A stretch of 64,000 nt of DNA from Albugo candida (GCA_905220665.1 CAJNAR010000006.1:1-64000), one strand, 5' to 3'; shown: positions 11,867 to 23,211, counted from the first letter of the stretch. The notes: generated from the letters alone by a model not told the origin. Program-made: numbers and translations.

Positions 11867-12955
11867 TCAGCATGCAATACAGCTTACCTGTCGACACAGC
11901 AATTCACTTTTTAGGGAAGCATAGGCGCTCTCCACCGGGGATATTGTTATATGCCCATAATGACGATTATTGTGCAGGAAAGCAGCAACATACCGCTCCT
12001 TGTAAACCAGCCAAGTTGTCTCAAGGTAGCTCATTTGAGCCGCAGGGAAGGTGGCATGCATTTGTGAAAGTTGTGTCCAAAAAAACTGCAATGGCTGTGG
12101 TGGCAGCAAGTTGGTTCCAGACTTGGTTAAATTCTTGCCAGACTTATGAGGTTTGGAATGCTGTTCTTTGCTTGGAAAGAATGTTCTTGCTGATCTGCCA
12201 GCGGAAAGGAAGCAAGATGCATTAGAAAACGTCTCTGACATACTTGAGTGCTTCATGTTGTGGACCATATACTTGGAAGATTTCTTTAGCATGGCGCATT
12301 GCCCATAAGTAGTCTACCGAAGTCTCGTTCTTCGTGATCAGTATGCAAATGTGAAGGAACTATTTGTTGCTGTGATGCCAATGATAGGAGAAGAAGTAGT
12401 CCATATCTGTTGGTTTTTTAGGTAGCTTCAAGAAGCCAAACACGACCAGCACTGTACCTGCTGCAAATCTCTTTTGCAGAAGGTGAGATAATCAGCAGTT
12501 GAGTTAGTCGCTGCAGAACATTGAGTTGAGATAAGAAGCAACCGAGAGCAAGACCATCTAATAAAGTTACGAGTGGAGATCGGCCTGCCGGCATCCTGTT
12601 GTGTTCTGCGTGGTGCAAGCTGTAGATATCTTGAGCTCTGGCTATAACATTGTTTTTTTTGGCGCAGTGAAGTGACAATTCGGCCAGGTGGCTCACCAGA
12701 ACGGCCTAGAAACAAGATTGATTGCTGGCTGTTTTCTTCTTGAAGGGCGCCGTTTTGAATGCGGAGATTGGTGAGCAAAGGGAGCATGACTGTGTTCTCC
12801 ATCGTCAATTTGCACTTGCCATTGACCAGATTTTTGTTTCCGTTTGCTGGCCTTATACAACACCCAGTGCTGCGGCTAGACGACACACGCTGACGAGTAC
12901 CTACACCCATCACTGGGGGAGTGGATTGGGAGCAGGCAAGGATTAGAAATTTCAC
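11867..12955 (-). pseudogene. MULE (Mutator-like) transposase relic
   Basis: Conceptual minus-strand reading across frames gives a recognisable series. A FAR1-like end with GQWQVQIDDGEHSHAPF occurs at about 12,835-12,780. A TSLRQKNNVIARAQDIYSLH block followed by AGRSPLVTLLDGL occurs at about 12,690-12,550. Then NETSVDYLWAMRHAK (about 12,345-12,300), FRWQISKNILSKQRTAF (about 12,210-12,160), and TTWLVYKERYVAAF followed by SPVESAYASLK (about 12,020-11,900). This order (DNA-binding W...H-x-H, RxxIxN-type linker, DDE core, CRWHI-type helix, E/S-rich end) matches MULE transposases of plants and oomycetes. Frameshifts occur at least at about 12,650, 12,420 and 12,240, so no protein is made. Terminal inverted repeats were not found. 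Confidence 0.7.
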
Positions 12956-13259
12956 TTCTCCATCTGCCTTATTGCCTATCTCTTTTGTGCGTTTGTTAAC
13001 AACAACTAGCCTTGTTGTAGTACATGATCATCAATTGCGGCCTTCACCTGTCCCATGGAAGCGTAAGCAAGCTGGGGTAGCGGTGCATGGCTGTTGATTG
13101 TGGTTTTTGAGGAAATAAAAAGTGTAATATAATTGTATTTAGACCAATCAGAGGCCACGATTTCTAATTAATCCTAATTCAATACATCCGGATATAACGG
13201 AAACTGTTAACCAATGTAACTTCAGTTACGTACTCGATTACGCTGGACCAAAGGGTAAC
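12956..13259. other. Upstream region of MSH6
   Basis: About 300 bases between the MULE relic and the MSH6 start. It is AT-rich with no ORF of note. It should contain the MSH6 promoter, but no unambiguous initiator or CAAT element was picked out. Confidence 0.4.
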
Positions 13260-16200
13260 ATGAAGCAAACTCAGCAATCTCTATTTGCCTTTTTCAGCCC
13301 GTCAAGCGCGAAATCACCGCCAAATACAATCGAGAAGAAGAAACGAAACGGTTTGTAGACGAACTTATTTGATTTATAGGTCGCTGAGAGCTTTTTTTAG
13401 ATACGAACAGCTCGAAAAAACGGAACAATTTTACCGACAAGATCAACGCTGCCGCTGCCAAGAAAGATGTAAAAGACGCGACACGAAAGAAGAGGAAGAA
13501 AAATGAGATTGACCCCGAAGGCAGATTTAAAGGAGAAGCTGTACCTGTAGAAAAAGACAGCAATCAAAAAGACAAGCGCGATCCGGGAAAAATTGGAAAT
13601 AGGAAGAAGATTGTGGCGATTCTAGAAGATGATAGCAGTAGTGACGACGAATGGATGGCAAGCAAGGGCGATGATGGCTCAGATTTGGATTACACCGAAG
13701 ATATACATCATATTGTTAGCTCTAGTGAGGAACCGAGTGAGCTAGATCTGGATGAGGATGAGCTAGATGGCATCAGTGGTGTGCAAGGGGATCATCTAGA
13801 AAAGATATCAGACGTTAAAGAATGCGGTAATACGAATAAAGTGGTGAGTCAAATCCCTTCACCTATGGCGAAACCACAGCAAACTGCCTCAGGAGTCTTT
13901 GGCGCAGGATGTCATCTTCATGATTCTTTTGTTTGGCTTAAATCGAATCGTCGAGATATCGATGGGAATGGACCTGATTCTCCTGATTATGATCCTCGTA
14001 CACTGTACGTTCCACCAAATTTCCTGAAGAAAGAAACACCTGCAATGATACAGTGGTGGGAAGTAAAATCGAGAAATATGGACACGATATTGTTCTTCAA
14101 AGTAGGAAAGTTCTATGAATTGTTTCATATGGATGCAGATATTGGATTCAAGGAACTAAATCTCATATACATGAAAGGAGAGAAAGCTCACTCGGGATTT
14201 CCCGAGATTGCTTATGATAAAATGGCATCTCAGCTTGTTAGGAAGGGATATCGCGTCGCTCGTGTGGAACAGACGGAAACCCCGGAAATGATGAAAGTAC
14301 GAAATGCATCCTCGAAACAAAAGTCAAAGGTTGTACGACGTGAAATCTGCTCCATGGTGTCACCTGGATTAAATACCTTTGGCTGCATTTCTTCCGATGA
14401 TTATTGTGCAAAAATGCTTGTCTTGAAAGAAAAACAGATAAAGCAAGGATCTACATTCATCTCAAGATATGGCGTCTGTGTTCTAGATACCTCTACCGCA
14501 TGCTTTCAACTGGGGGAATTCGACGACACTGTGCAAAGAGATCGCCTCAAGACACTCCTTGCGCAGTACAGAATTGTAGAGCTTATTTGCGAGCGCTCAG
14601 AGATGACAAAGGCCACAAAACAGACCATTAAGTTTGGTGCACCAGATGCCGTGGTTACGGAACTGAAGAGCGGATCTGAATTCTGGTCAGCATCCAAGAC
14701 CGTACAAGAGATCCAAATCGCGCAGTATTTCAAAATCTTTGGCTGGCCTGCATCCATTGCTCAATATCTCACCAGTGAGAATGTCGTACGAGATGATGGT
14801 GAACTCGCATTGAGCGCACTTGGTGGCTGTATCTGGCAGCTAAGGCGAGGTATTGTGGACAAGGAGCTGCTTACAATGAACAACTTTAAAACATACATTC
14901 CTTCCGATCAAGAAACTCGTGATACTAGTCACGATCCGACAAAACAAGTGGCCACACCGGAAATAAATCAACGCTATGTTGTTCTCGATGCACAGACACT
15001 TTCCAATTTGGAGATATTGAGAAACAACAGAAATGGGAAACGAAATGGATCATTGATAGATATTTTGGATAAAACGGTGACTAGTTTTGGCAAGCGCTTA
15101 TTTCAGGAATGGGTCGTGAAGCCTTTATGTCAGGTTGCCCACATTTCCGATAGATTGGACGCGGTGGAAGAACTTATTGCCAATATGGAAACAGTGAATG
15201 AGATTCGAGATTGCTTGAAGAAATTACCGGATCTAGAACGAGTTCTATTTCGCATCCACACCTTGGGATCCGCTGATCGTGCCCGAGATCATCCCGACAG
15301 TCGAGCGGTCATGTACGAATCCAATACGTACAATATTCGCAAAATACGTGACTTTGTAGCCGCATTGAACGGCTTTGAAAGTGCGATGAACCTAATCAAT
15401 GCTATTACTCCGACATTTGCGCAATTTGAGTCCTCTTTGCTTCGGACTTTTGTGAGAAGATCCAATTCTGATGGAGGAAACGAGCACTCTGTGAGCCAAT
15501 TTCCGGATCTGAGAAAACGACTCGACTTTTTCAAGGTCAGCTTTGATCGAGAGTCAGCTCAAAAAAGTGGAGTGATCATTCCCGAGACCGGAATCGACCC
15601 AGAGTATGATGCTGCTTGTATGGATATCCAACGCGTAGAAAAATCTTTTGAAGAGTATTTGGAAGAGCAAAAACAGATACTTCGCTGTCAACAAATCAGT
15701 TATTGGGGTAAGAAGAAGGACGATCGCTATCAATTAGAGATTCCAGAGGAAGCGATCGCGTCAAAGCAACCGAAAGAATATGAGCTCAAGTCTCGGCGAA
15801 AAGGCTTCAAACGATATCACACACCCGAAATTCGTAAACTCTTATCAAAGCTCATTTGTACCGAAGAGAAAAGGGAAGAAGCTCTCAAAGATCAAATGCG
15901 TCGGATTTTCCACAAGTTTGATGAAAACTACACCGAATGGCTGCAAGCTGTTCGGTACCTTGCAGTCTTGGATTGTTACCAGAGCCTCGCAGTCGTCAGC
16001 GCACACAGTGAAAATTATTGCAGGCCGCTCGTAGTGTCAGCAAAGTCTAACAATGGTATCCCATTCATTGACTTTGAAGGAGGAGTGCATGCAACGATGG
16101 CGGGCAATGAACACTTTATACCAAACGATACGACTCTCGGTCTGGATGAAAATGGCACCTTGATGCTGCTAAGTGGGCCAAACATGGGAGGTAAGTCGAC

Positions 16201-16891
16201 GCTTTTGCGTCAGACATGTCTCATTGCGCTGATGGCACAAATCGGATGTTACGTACCGGCGACGAGGTGTCGAATGAGTCCTGTTGATCGCATTTTCACA
16301 CGTATTGGAGCAACAGATAATTTACTGGCTGGACAAAGTACGCTGTTTGTTGAATTGGCAGAGACTGCAACCATACTCAACCATTCCACCCAGCATTCAC
16401 TTGTGATTTTGGACGAACTCGGTCGCGGAACATCCACATTTGATGGAACTGCTATCGCTTCGTCGGTAGTGGAATATCTTCTCCGTCGTGTGGGATGTCG
16501 CGCGATGTTTGCGACGCATTATCACTCTTTGGTTGAAGAGTATCAGAATGACCCTAAAGTTGCTTTAAGTCATATGGCGTGTATGGTCGACTCGGAGCAA
16601 GAACACAAAGTCACTTTTCTGTACAAGCTTTCAGCCGGAATGTGCCCGAGAAGTTATGGAACGAACGTGGCCATTCTGGCTCAATTACCCGATCAAGTGA
16701 TACAGTGTGCTATTGCAAAGTCAAGACAGTTTGAATCATCTCTACAAAACTACGCAAATTGTGTTGCTGAAACAACTCAATTACACGCCAAAGTCGAAAG
16801 GTTCATGAGCACATCGCAGCCTCAAATGGATGTTTTATTATCATACTGGAAAGAAGCACGAAAATTGGCTCCAACACATCGTGCCTCATAG
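13260..16891 (+). CDS. MSH6: DNA mismatch repair protein MSH6
   Basis: MSH6 pairs with MSH2 (MutS-alpha) to recognise single mispairs and small loops in nuclear DNA. Model: exons 13260-13350 and 13401-16891, with a 50-nt GT-AG intron, giving 1,193 aa. Exon 1 encodes a PCNA-interacting box (QQSLFAFF at residues 5-12), which the large ORF alone lacks. The intron phase fits (G|AT) and the alternative AG at 13378 leads to a stop. A charged, acidic linker follows, then the MutS domain I mismatch reader with GKFYELFH (about residue 266; the Phe-x-Glu motif typical of MSH6), the lever/clamp region, the ATPase P-loop GPNMGGKST (about 955) and the Walker B LVILDELGRGTS (about 1030). All key residues are present. 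Its stop lies 10 nt from the stop of the convergent neighbour. Confidence 0.95.
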
Positions 16892-16901
16892 TATCGACGA
16901 C

Positions 16902-18424
16902 TCATGCAGGTTCATTGCTGGCGTCAAACTTTACAAAGCACAGAATACCTTCGTCATATAATGCCTTTGCAACTCCAATCTGATCATCAGAATCTTCATG
17001 CGGCAGGTCACCGACGCGGAAAGAGCTTGGATAACTCTTCAGTACGTATTCGATACATTCGGCATCATCAATTTCAAATTCCAGTGGCGAAATGGGATTC
17101 TCGTTATGTTTGCGCGAGTTCTCTTTACAATGGTACACGACCGCTTTGTCATCTTCGATAACAAGCCGTGCGATTTCACCACGCAGTAATTTGAATTGAG
17201 TATCGACAGTGATTTTCAGTAGTGGACAGGCTTCCACTGTGCAGTCTTCTTCATCGTCCAACAGCGCTGGAGGCAATCGATCCATTAAAAACCGCTTGGC
17301 CATTTGATCAGTGGCGGCATCCAATTTGGCCATTGCTTCCGTCATAACGACTTTCAAGTATTTCTTCGTCTCACTGATAAAGCGCTGACGCTCGGAATGC
17401 TCATTCAGATCCGAATGCATCACACCCATATACGAGAGATAATTTCGTGGAAGTGATTTCCGCACGCTCAAATTGCTTTGGATGGCCGATTGGACAGCTT
17501 GAGGAACGAGTATTTCCAACAAGTCAGCAAATGCGTTGTGCTGACCCGCTGAGATTGTGATATGCAGAGAAGAAAGCTCTTTGGATGTATTGGCCTGATG
17601 GATGTACCCTCGAGGAAGATAAAGCAGATCGCCGGGTCCAAGCTCTATTTCAAGTAATGGATCGCCTATATCGCTTTGCTGGAAATTTTCGCTGGAAATT
17701 CGTGGTAGAATTTGTTCCGTGCAACGCGGACTGTAGATTTTCCATTGTTTGCGTCCTTCCAACTGCAAGATGAACGCCTCAATGTCGTCATAGTGGGGTG
17801 CGAAGCCTTGCGCTCCTGGTGGTGTCAAGTATGTATTGGATCCCACCATGGTCCCAAACTCGCTTTCCAAGATGGACAATAGTCTCCACAAGCGATCGGA
17901 GAATTGTTGTGGACATAACAATCGAATGGACCATCCTTCCGCAAATTTCCTCCAAATATCCTTTCCATTAGCGATCACCGTCTTCTCCGGGAGCCACGTC
18001 TCACGTCCGCCATCAATATATCGCGCTACATCCACGTCGTTGGTATACTCGAGCGAATGATCTTCCAAAATACGACTCATCTCGCGTTTATCAAACCTGA
18101 AAAGGAATGTGAATGGAGAGCTGTGGGAGAGAGCGTGGCGTACCAATTGCTATAGAAGGCTTCTTTCTTACGTTTGATGACGACAGGACGTTTCTCCCAG
18201 TACTTTTGGTAAAACTCATCGACTTGGAGTGGTCCCAACATCCATTGCAGCATCATTCTGGCTTGCATAGCGCTATGTATAGAAGAGTTTGAAGCGATAT
18301 CCGTATCGACCAAATCATTATCACTCTCATCGTCGATGACGAGACGCGATTTTGCGGGTTTTACGCTGTCATCGGCGCAGAGTTTTATCCGCTTTTCGGG
18401 TTGTTGGCACGCCATTTTGTCCAT
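16902..18424 (-). CDS. JmjC ribosomal oxygenase (NO66/MINA53 family)
   Basis: Fe(II)/2-oxoglutarate-dependent oxygenase of the RIOX family; family members hydroxylate histidines of ribosomal proteins in the nucleolus. Model: exon 1 18424-18144, intron 18143-18097 (47 nt, GT-AG), exon 2 18096-16902; 491 aa. Splicing restores ...FYSNWFDKREM..., where the unspliced frames would end early. The N-terminus is basic and acidic by turns, then LGPLQVDEFYQKYWEKRP, the conserved opening of the family. The JmjC core shows GFAPHYDDIEAFILQLEG (the H-x-D iron ligands) and LYLPRGYIHQ (the second His), followed by the dimerisation and winged-helix part. Which of the two subfamilies it belongs to cannot be decided by eye. 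The gene converges on MSH6 with only 10 nt between stops. Confidence 0.9.
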
Positions 18425-18524
18425 CCTTTAGACGATATTTTCATCCAATCATTGTTTTTTCTCAGCACTTATATCCAATCAAGTTCAATTACAATTATGG
18501 AAATTTGCTACGATTTATTACGTT

Positions 18525-21500
18525 TTACACTTGTGCCTGGATAACAGCAGTATTGGCGTCAGGAACTCGTTCCAAGACAGCTTCGTCAGCTATGGTACCC
18601 TCGTCAACTGGATCTGTATCGCTGGATTCTCTCTGCATTCTCGTTCGTCTGTATGCGGTCCGTGAAAGCATCCCAACAAGAGCCAATATTGCAACAGCGC
18701 CCACCGCTGCGGCTGCAATTATTGCGTACTGGATAGAATTGTACTTTTTCAGTCTCCCTCGCTCGACGTTCGCTTTCGCTGATGTACTGATAGTCATCGA
18801 GTCTTCGCCTTGTAAAACGCCATCGATTGTGATCAAGTAGCAGTCGTAAAATGGTGCCGATTGATTCGTTACCAGTGAGGTTTTACAGAACCGACACGAG
18901 TCCGAAAAGCATCCAAGGCCTCCCTGCACACAAGTCGAGTCATTCATCGCATATACGCCCATTTCTAGATCCCCGGAAGCCACCACATCGCCACAAGAGA
19001 ATGAATCGATTGAATGATTTGGTACTTTGATTGGCTTTACTTGTTTGACGTCGGAACAGGCGAATAAATGCTCCGATTTGTTGGTGATTTTTGTATGACA
19101 AAAACGACAGTGAGATGTGAAGCATCCGAGACCGCCAAAGTAACAGTTTGGATCGTCAACGCCTTCGACTCCAACTGCTTTGTCACCTTGTGTTACGATC
19201 GCATTACAATCGTGGAGAAGAGAAGAAGCACTGGTGTTGGAATTCGAGCCGGTGAAGCTTACAAGCTCCTGGTCGGAGGTTTTGACTCCGTATGGAGTCA
19301 CGAGGTAGCATGGAATGTAGGAACTCGACTGAATTGTTTCCGATTGCTGGCAGAATCGACAAGTATCGGCGAAACATCCGAGTCCTCCAGCCTGGCAGGA
19401 AGTATCGTTCATGGCATAGATACCCACAGCAAGATCGCCTGGGGACACAAAGGATCCACAACTGATTGTCTCTGCATCACTGACGGAGTCGACTTGAGAC
19501 GGAAAGCTCTGTGACGAAGTTGTCGAGACATTAAAGTTGTCACATGACAATAAATCAGCAGATTTTGGAGTCAATTCGGTTCTACAGAATCGACATGTTG
19601 ATGTGAAACATCCCAAGCCTCCCGGTACGCATGACGTATCATACACAGCATTTATTCCATTGTACTTGTCTCCGAACGCCACAAAGTCCTCACAATTCTC
19701 AATCACAGCAGCTGTATCATTGTCGAATGTACCGGTTGGAGTCACAAGTGGCGAATTCGCTGTTGTCGAATTTTCTTCGCCCACGATGCCATCTTTTGTG
19801 ACTCGATAGCAGTCGACAAAGTTGTGGGCTTCTGGTGTGTTTGCTGTCTTGCAGTATCGGCAATCATTTGAGAAGCATCCAATGCCGCCAGTAGCACACG
19901 TACTATCGTTCATTGCGTACACGCCATTGGCGAGATCGTTAGCAGCAACAAGGTCGCCGCATAGTGCAACGAAATTGGAAGTACTTGGCTCATTAATGTT
20001 GTTTGTGTCACTAGCGGCTGTGGCACTTGGTTCGTTTGACGAATTGGATGGTGATTCCTGGGATCCAGCGTCTTGAACAGAAGAATTGCATGGAGCCAAC
20101 TGAGCCGAAAGTTCGGTCAAATTTGACTGACAGTAGCGGCAATCGTTTGTAAAGCATCCTTCTCCGCCGACAGCACATGTAGGATCGTGGACAGCGTTTA
20201 TTCCGGCCAATCTGTCTCCGTACGAAACAATATCGTCGCAATTTTGGATCACATCGGATGCTGAAGGATACGTTGACGAGTCCGAAGGCATACCGATAAA
20301 GCCCGAGTCGATAGGCGCGAATGATATTCCGTTATCTTCGCCCCCTTCGATAGTGTCACATGGAACGAAATAGGAAGATTGAACGCTTTCAAATCGCTTG
20401 CAGTATCGACAGATTCCATCGATACAACCCGCTCCGCCATCGAGACACGAGGCATCTGTTGTGATGTCAACACCAACTAAAGCATCTCCGGCTGATACGA
20501 TTTTCGTGCAAGTGGTTGGAAACGCTGGAGGTTGGGGTGTTGTTGGCTCGGGCGTTGTAGGCTCTGAGATATCGACTTCTGTGGGCTGAAAAATCATATC
20601 GTTCGCACCCGAGCTGGCGCTACTGGAAGAAGAACCCGATAAGGATGGCGACCCCATTGGGGTTTCTACTTCATGTGCTGGTTCCATGGTCGCTGAACTG
20701 CTTGTGTGTGGTACCTCATCCTCCGGTTCCGAGCTCAGGGGAGTCACATCTTTGTCGGTTGTGGGATGAGATGGCGATGGTTTGGGTGCACTTGGATTAG
20801 GTTCATCATATATTCCATGTTGCGATCCCTTTTCTCCATCATCGGGATTTGTTGTAGCAGGCGGCGTTGTTGTCGGAATCGATGGACCAGCAAGAGAGGA
20901 ATCCGTATCGGAAGGTTTGGTCGGCTTGACATCGTTTGGTTCTGCTTCCGAACTGGATGCATGACTCGGCTCGACGCTCTCATCATTTAATGAAGATTCA
21001 CTACTTCCTTCGGTAGCGACGTCGGTCGATTGTGTTGGGTGAATCGGCTCATCTTTCGGTGGAGCTTCAGCGCTTCCTTCGGTGGGAACGTCGATCGATA
21101 GATCCGTTTCATCATTCAAAGAACCTTCCGTCGGTGGAACAATGGCTTTAGATCCCGTCGATGGCTTTTCAGAAATTGTCTCGTCTGAACGACTCGTAAA
21201 TTGATCATTATACGCATCACACTTTTCAAGGTGCTGCGATGATGGTGTGCTTTTGTACGCACAGAATCGGCATGCATTCGTGATGCATCCCAAGCCGCCA
21301 TTCACACAGCTTGGATCCGCCACAATTTGAATTCCAGCGTTATAGTCGCCATCTGAGACTGTCACCGAGCATCTAGAGCCTTCTCCTTCAGAAGGAACAG
21401 GCTTGACAGCAGCCAAGTCATTGTCTCCCTGTAAGCTCGAGCTCTGTGTCTGTCCTTTATCATCCGTCATCGACGTAATTGGCTCCTCATTGCTGAGATC

Positions 21501-22835
21501 TGACTTGCCTGAGCTCTGTCCTTCATCGGTCACTGGCGTCTCATTCAGCGGCGTAGTAGGCGACTCATTGCTGACATTCGACTTGCTCGATCCCTCAGTG
21601 CTCAGATCCGCCGTAGCTTTGGCTACCGTCTCGTCATTCAGACTCGTGTATTGAGATCCCCAATCCGAACAGCCTTCAAGATGCGCAGAGAGTGGAGTTC
21701 GAACGTACTGGCAAAATCGACACTCTGGAGTAAAACATCCCAATCCACCGGATGCACACGAGTGATCTGTGATGATCTGTACACCAGCAAGATAATCTCC
21801 CGCTGAGATCGTCGCAGTGCAGTTGGCATTCACTGTCGGAACAGCGCTTGAACCAGAAGTCGTATCATTTTGAACCGGAGGAGAATTCGAATCTTGCGTC
21901 AGTCCAATGTCACTGGATCCATCCGTTTGAGCATTAAAGTCAGCACATTCAACAAAGTGTTGCGATAATGGTGTGTTTCTGGTCTTACAGAATCGACACA
22001 CGTCCGAATAACAACCGAGACCTCCGTTGATGCACGTTGCATCAGTGAAAAGCTCGATTCCAGCATTCGTATCATCTGGTGAGACTGTCAATGCACATTC
22101 TTCATACTGAGCAACAGGTGTCACATCAGACGACCCCGACTGTGTGGTCAAGGGCGATGAAACAAGACGCGTATACTTCTGCCCGTAAGCATCGCAACTT
22201 CCCAAATGGGCCGAAAAAGTCGTATTTTTATACCGACAGAATCGACAAGCACCTGAGAAACATCCCAATCCACCGTCGTTGCAGCTCGAGTCAGTGACAA
22301 TTTGAATCCCGACATTATAATCGCCATCTGACACCGTTGCCGCACAGGTTTCGTCCGACAGAACGGGTACTGGGCTGGTCGTGTACTTGCCTCCATAGTC
22401 TGTACAATTGCCGAAATGCTCCGACAACGGTGTGCTCAAGACCTTACAATACCGACAGACGCTTGCAAAGCATCCAAGTCCTCCATCCTCACACACAGTA
22501 TCGGTGATGATTCGTATGCCCACATTATAGTCGTCAATGGACACGGTCGCAGTGCATTCCAATGCGGAAGGCTCTTCGACCCCGCTGATCGAACCAGTCC
22601 GAGTGTTTGGACACAGACCGTAATCGTGCGATTGAGGCGATTCTTCGACCTTACAAAATCGACAATTATCATTGATACATCCGAGTCCACCGCTCACACA
22701 CGTCTCATCTGTGACGATGTCAAGCCCGACACTTGCGTCTCCAGAAGAAACTGTTATGTTACATGTGTTGGCCGAAGCATAGACGCTGCCAAAAAGGCTA
22801 AGAAAGATGATTGCTTTGCGGAGCAAAAGAAACAT
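18525..22835 (-). CDS. Giant type I membrane protein with 13 six-cysteine repeats
   Basis: Single open frame of 1,436 aa with a clean ATG start. A hydrophobic signal peptide (about residues 1-21) is followed by six repeats (starting near 25, 92, 163, 247, 338 and 488). Then comes a Ser/Thr/Pro/Glu-rich mucin-like linker (about 550-765) and seven more repeats (from about 772, 872, 958, 1046, 1130, 1214, 1283). It ends in one membrane helix (about 1370-1392; AAAAVGAVAILALVGML) and a short basic tail. Each repeat of about 50 aa has Cys1, a V-S-x-G-D segment, a G-[IV]-x-x-x-x-D segment, Cys2, GGLGC (Cys3), CRFC (Cys4, Cys5) and Cys6. N-x-S/T sites are frequent. I do not recognise the repeat as a named domain. 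Extracellular location is inferred from the architecture; the function is unknown. A second gene, at 38626-43074, carries the same repeat. Confidence 0.9.
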   Translation of the reverse strand: MFLLLRKAIIFLSLFGSVYASANTCNITVSSGDASVGLDIVTDETCVSGGLGCINDNCRFCKVEESPQSHDYGLCPNTRTGSISGVEEPSALECTATVSIDDYNVGIRIITDTVCEDGGLGCFASVCRYCKVLSTPLSEHFGNCTDYGGKYTTSPVPVLSDETCAATVSDGDYNVGIQIVTDSSCNDGGLGCFSGACRFCRYKNTTFSAHLGSCDAYGQKYTRLVSSPLTTQSGSSDVTPVAQYEECALTVSPDDTNAGIELFTDATCINGGLGCYSDVCRFCKTRNTPLSQHFVECADFNAQTDGSSDIGLTQDSNSPPVQNDTTSGSSAVPTVNANCTATISAGDYLAGVQIITDHSCASGGLGCFTPECRFCQYVRTPLSAHLEGCSDWGSQYTSLNDETVAKATADLSTEGSSKSNVSNESPTTPLNETPVTDEGQSSGKSDLSNEEPITSMTDDKGQTQSSSLQGDNDLAAVKPVPSEGEGSRCSVTVSDGDYNAGIQIVADPSCVNGGLGCITNACRFCAYKSTPSSQHLEKCDAYNDQFTSRSDETISEKPSTGSKAIVPPTEGSLNDETDLSIDVPTEGSAEAPPKDEPIHPTQSTDVATEGSSESSLNDESVEPSHASSSEAEPNDVKPTKPSDTDSSLAGPSIPTTTPPATTNPDDGEKGSQHGIYDEPNPSAPKPSPSHPTTDKDVTPLSSEPEDEVPHTSSSATMEPAHEVETPMGSPSLSGSSSSSASSGANDMIFQPTEVDISEPTTPEPTTPQPPAFPTTCTKIVSAGDALVGVDITTDASCLDGGAGCIDGICRYCKRFESVQSSYFVPCDTIEGGEDNGISFAPIDSGFIGMPSDSSTYPSASDVIQNCDDIVSYGDRLAGINAVHDPTCAVGGEGCFTNDCRYCQSNLTELSAQLAPCNSSVQDAGSQESPSNSSNEPSATAASDTNNINEPSTSNFVALCGDLVAANDLANGVYAMNDSTCATGGIGCFSNDCRYCKTANTPEAHNFVDCYRVTKDGIVGEENSTTANSPLVTPTGTFDNDTAAVIENCEDFVAFGDKYNGINAVYDTSCVPGGLGCFTSTCRFCRTELTPKSADLLSCDNFNVSTTSSQSFPSQVDSVSDAETISCGSFVSPGDLAVGIYAMNDTSCQAGGLGCFADTCRFCQQSETIQSSSYIPCYLVTPYGVKTSDQELVSFTGSNSNTSASSLLHDCNAIVTQGDKAVGVEGVDDPNCYFGGLGCFTSHCRFCHTKITNKSEHLFACSDVKQVKPIKVPNHSIDSFSCGDVVASGDLEMGVYAMNDSTCVQGGLGCFSDSCRFCKTSLVTNQSAPFYDCYLITIDGVLQGEDSMTISTSAKANVERGRLKKYNSIQYAIIAAAAVGAVAILALVGMLSRTAYRRTRMQRESSDTDPVDEGTIADEAVLERVPDANTAVIQAQV
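18985..22770 (-). repeat. Thirteen tandem copies of a six-cysteine coding repeat
   Basis: Unit length is about 50 codons plus variable spacers. Units 2, 3, 5 and 6 form one subtype (GIQIVTD-like, ending in a Cys-Asp-x-Y/W-G tail). In the C-terminal block, units 8, 10 and 12 (GINAV/GVEGV-like) alternate with units 9, 11 and 13 (GVYAMND, ending in a Cys-Tyr-x-[VI]-T tail). This indicates duplication of a two-unit module. Confidence 0.85.
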
Positions 22836-23211
22836 ATGAAAAGGTGGAATTTTCTTGAGAGATTAGAGAGTATGGATCACGTGACGCGTCCTCGCCAAAA
22901 TCAAGAATGCCATCACACACAGATAACACGATTCGAGTCTCACGACGCCTCAACTGTGCAGTTCTTTTGGAACGGTCGACTAGCCATATAGACTCTTTGT
23001 GCTCAGGATGGACGGCTACGAATGATTCCAAGCCAATAGACACACGACGCTTCCACATGGAGACCTCTGGCCTGTGGCTCTTGAACGCACTTTCATATCA
23101 GCCATTATATCTATCGAATCTGTTGAATGGCTCTTTCCACTTGCGCAAGAAACGATGTCTCAATTGCCTCTATAATCGCATGTGATCGTCCATAACCGCA
23201 CTTGAGGCTAT
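22836..23211. other. Intergenic, upstream of the 13-repeat gene
   Basis: About 375 bases that must hold the promoter of the 13-repeat gene and the 3' end of the SET/MYND gene. No ORF with a recognisable domain and no clear promoter element was seen. Confidence 0.4.

Noticed and set aside
11827..12225. Plus-strand ORF of 132 aa
   Set aside because: It lies opposite the MULE relic frame and shows no domain; considered a shadow.
13613..13615. MSH6 start at 13613
   Set aside because: The codon is GTG within a continuous open frame; the true start is the exon with the PCNA box at 13260.
20706..20990. Plus-strand ORFs opposite the 13-repeat gene (also at 19068-19514, 21403-21654, 22416-22991)
   Set aside because: They are antisense shadows of the repeat-coding frame, with Cys/Gly-biased composition and no independent start context or domain.
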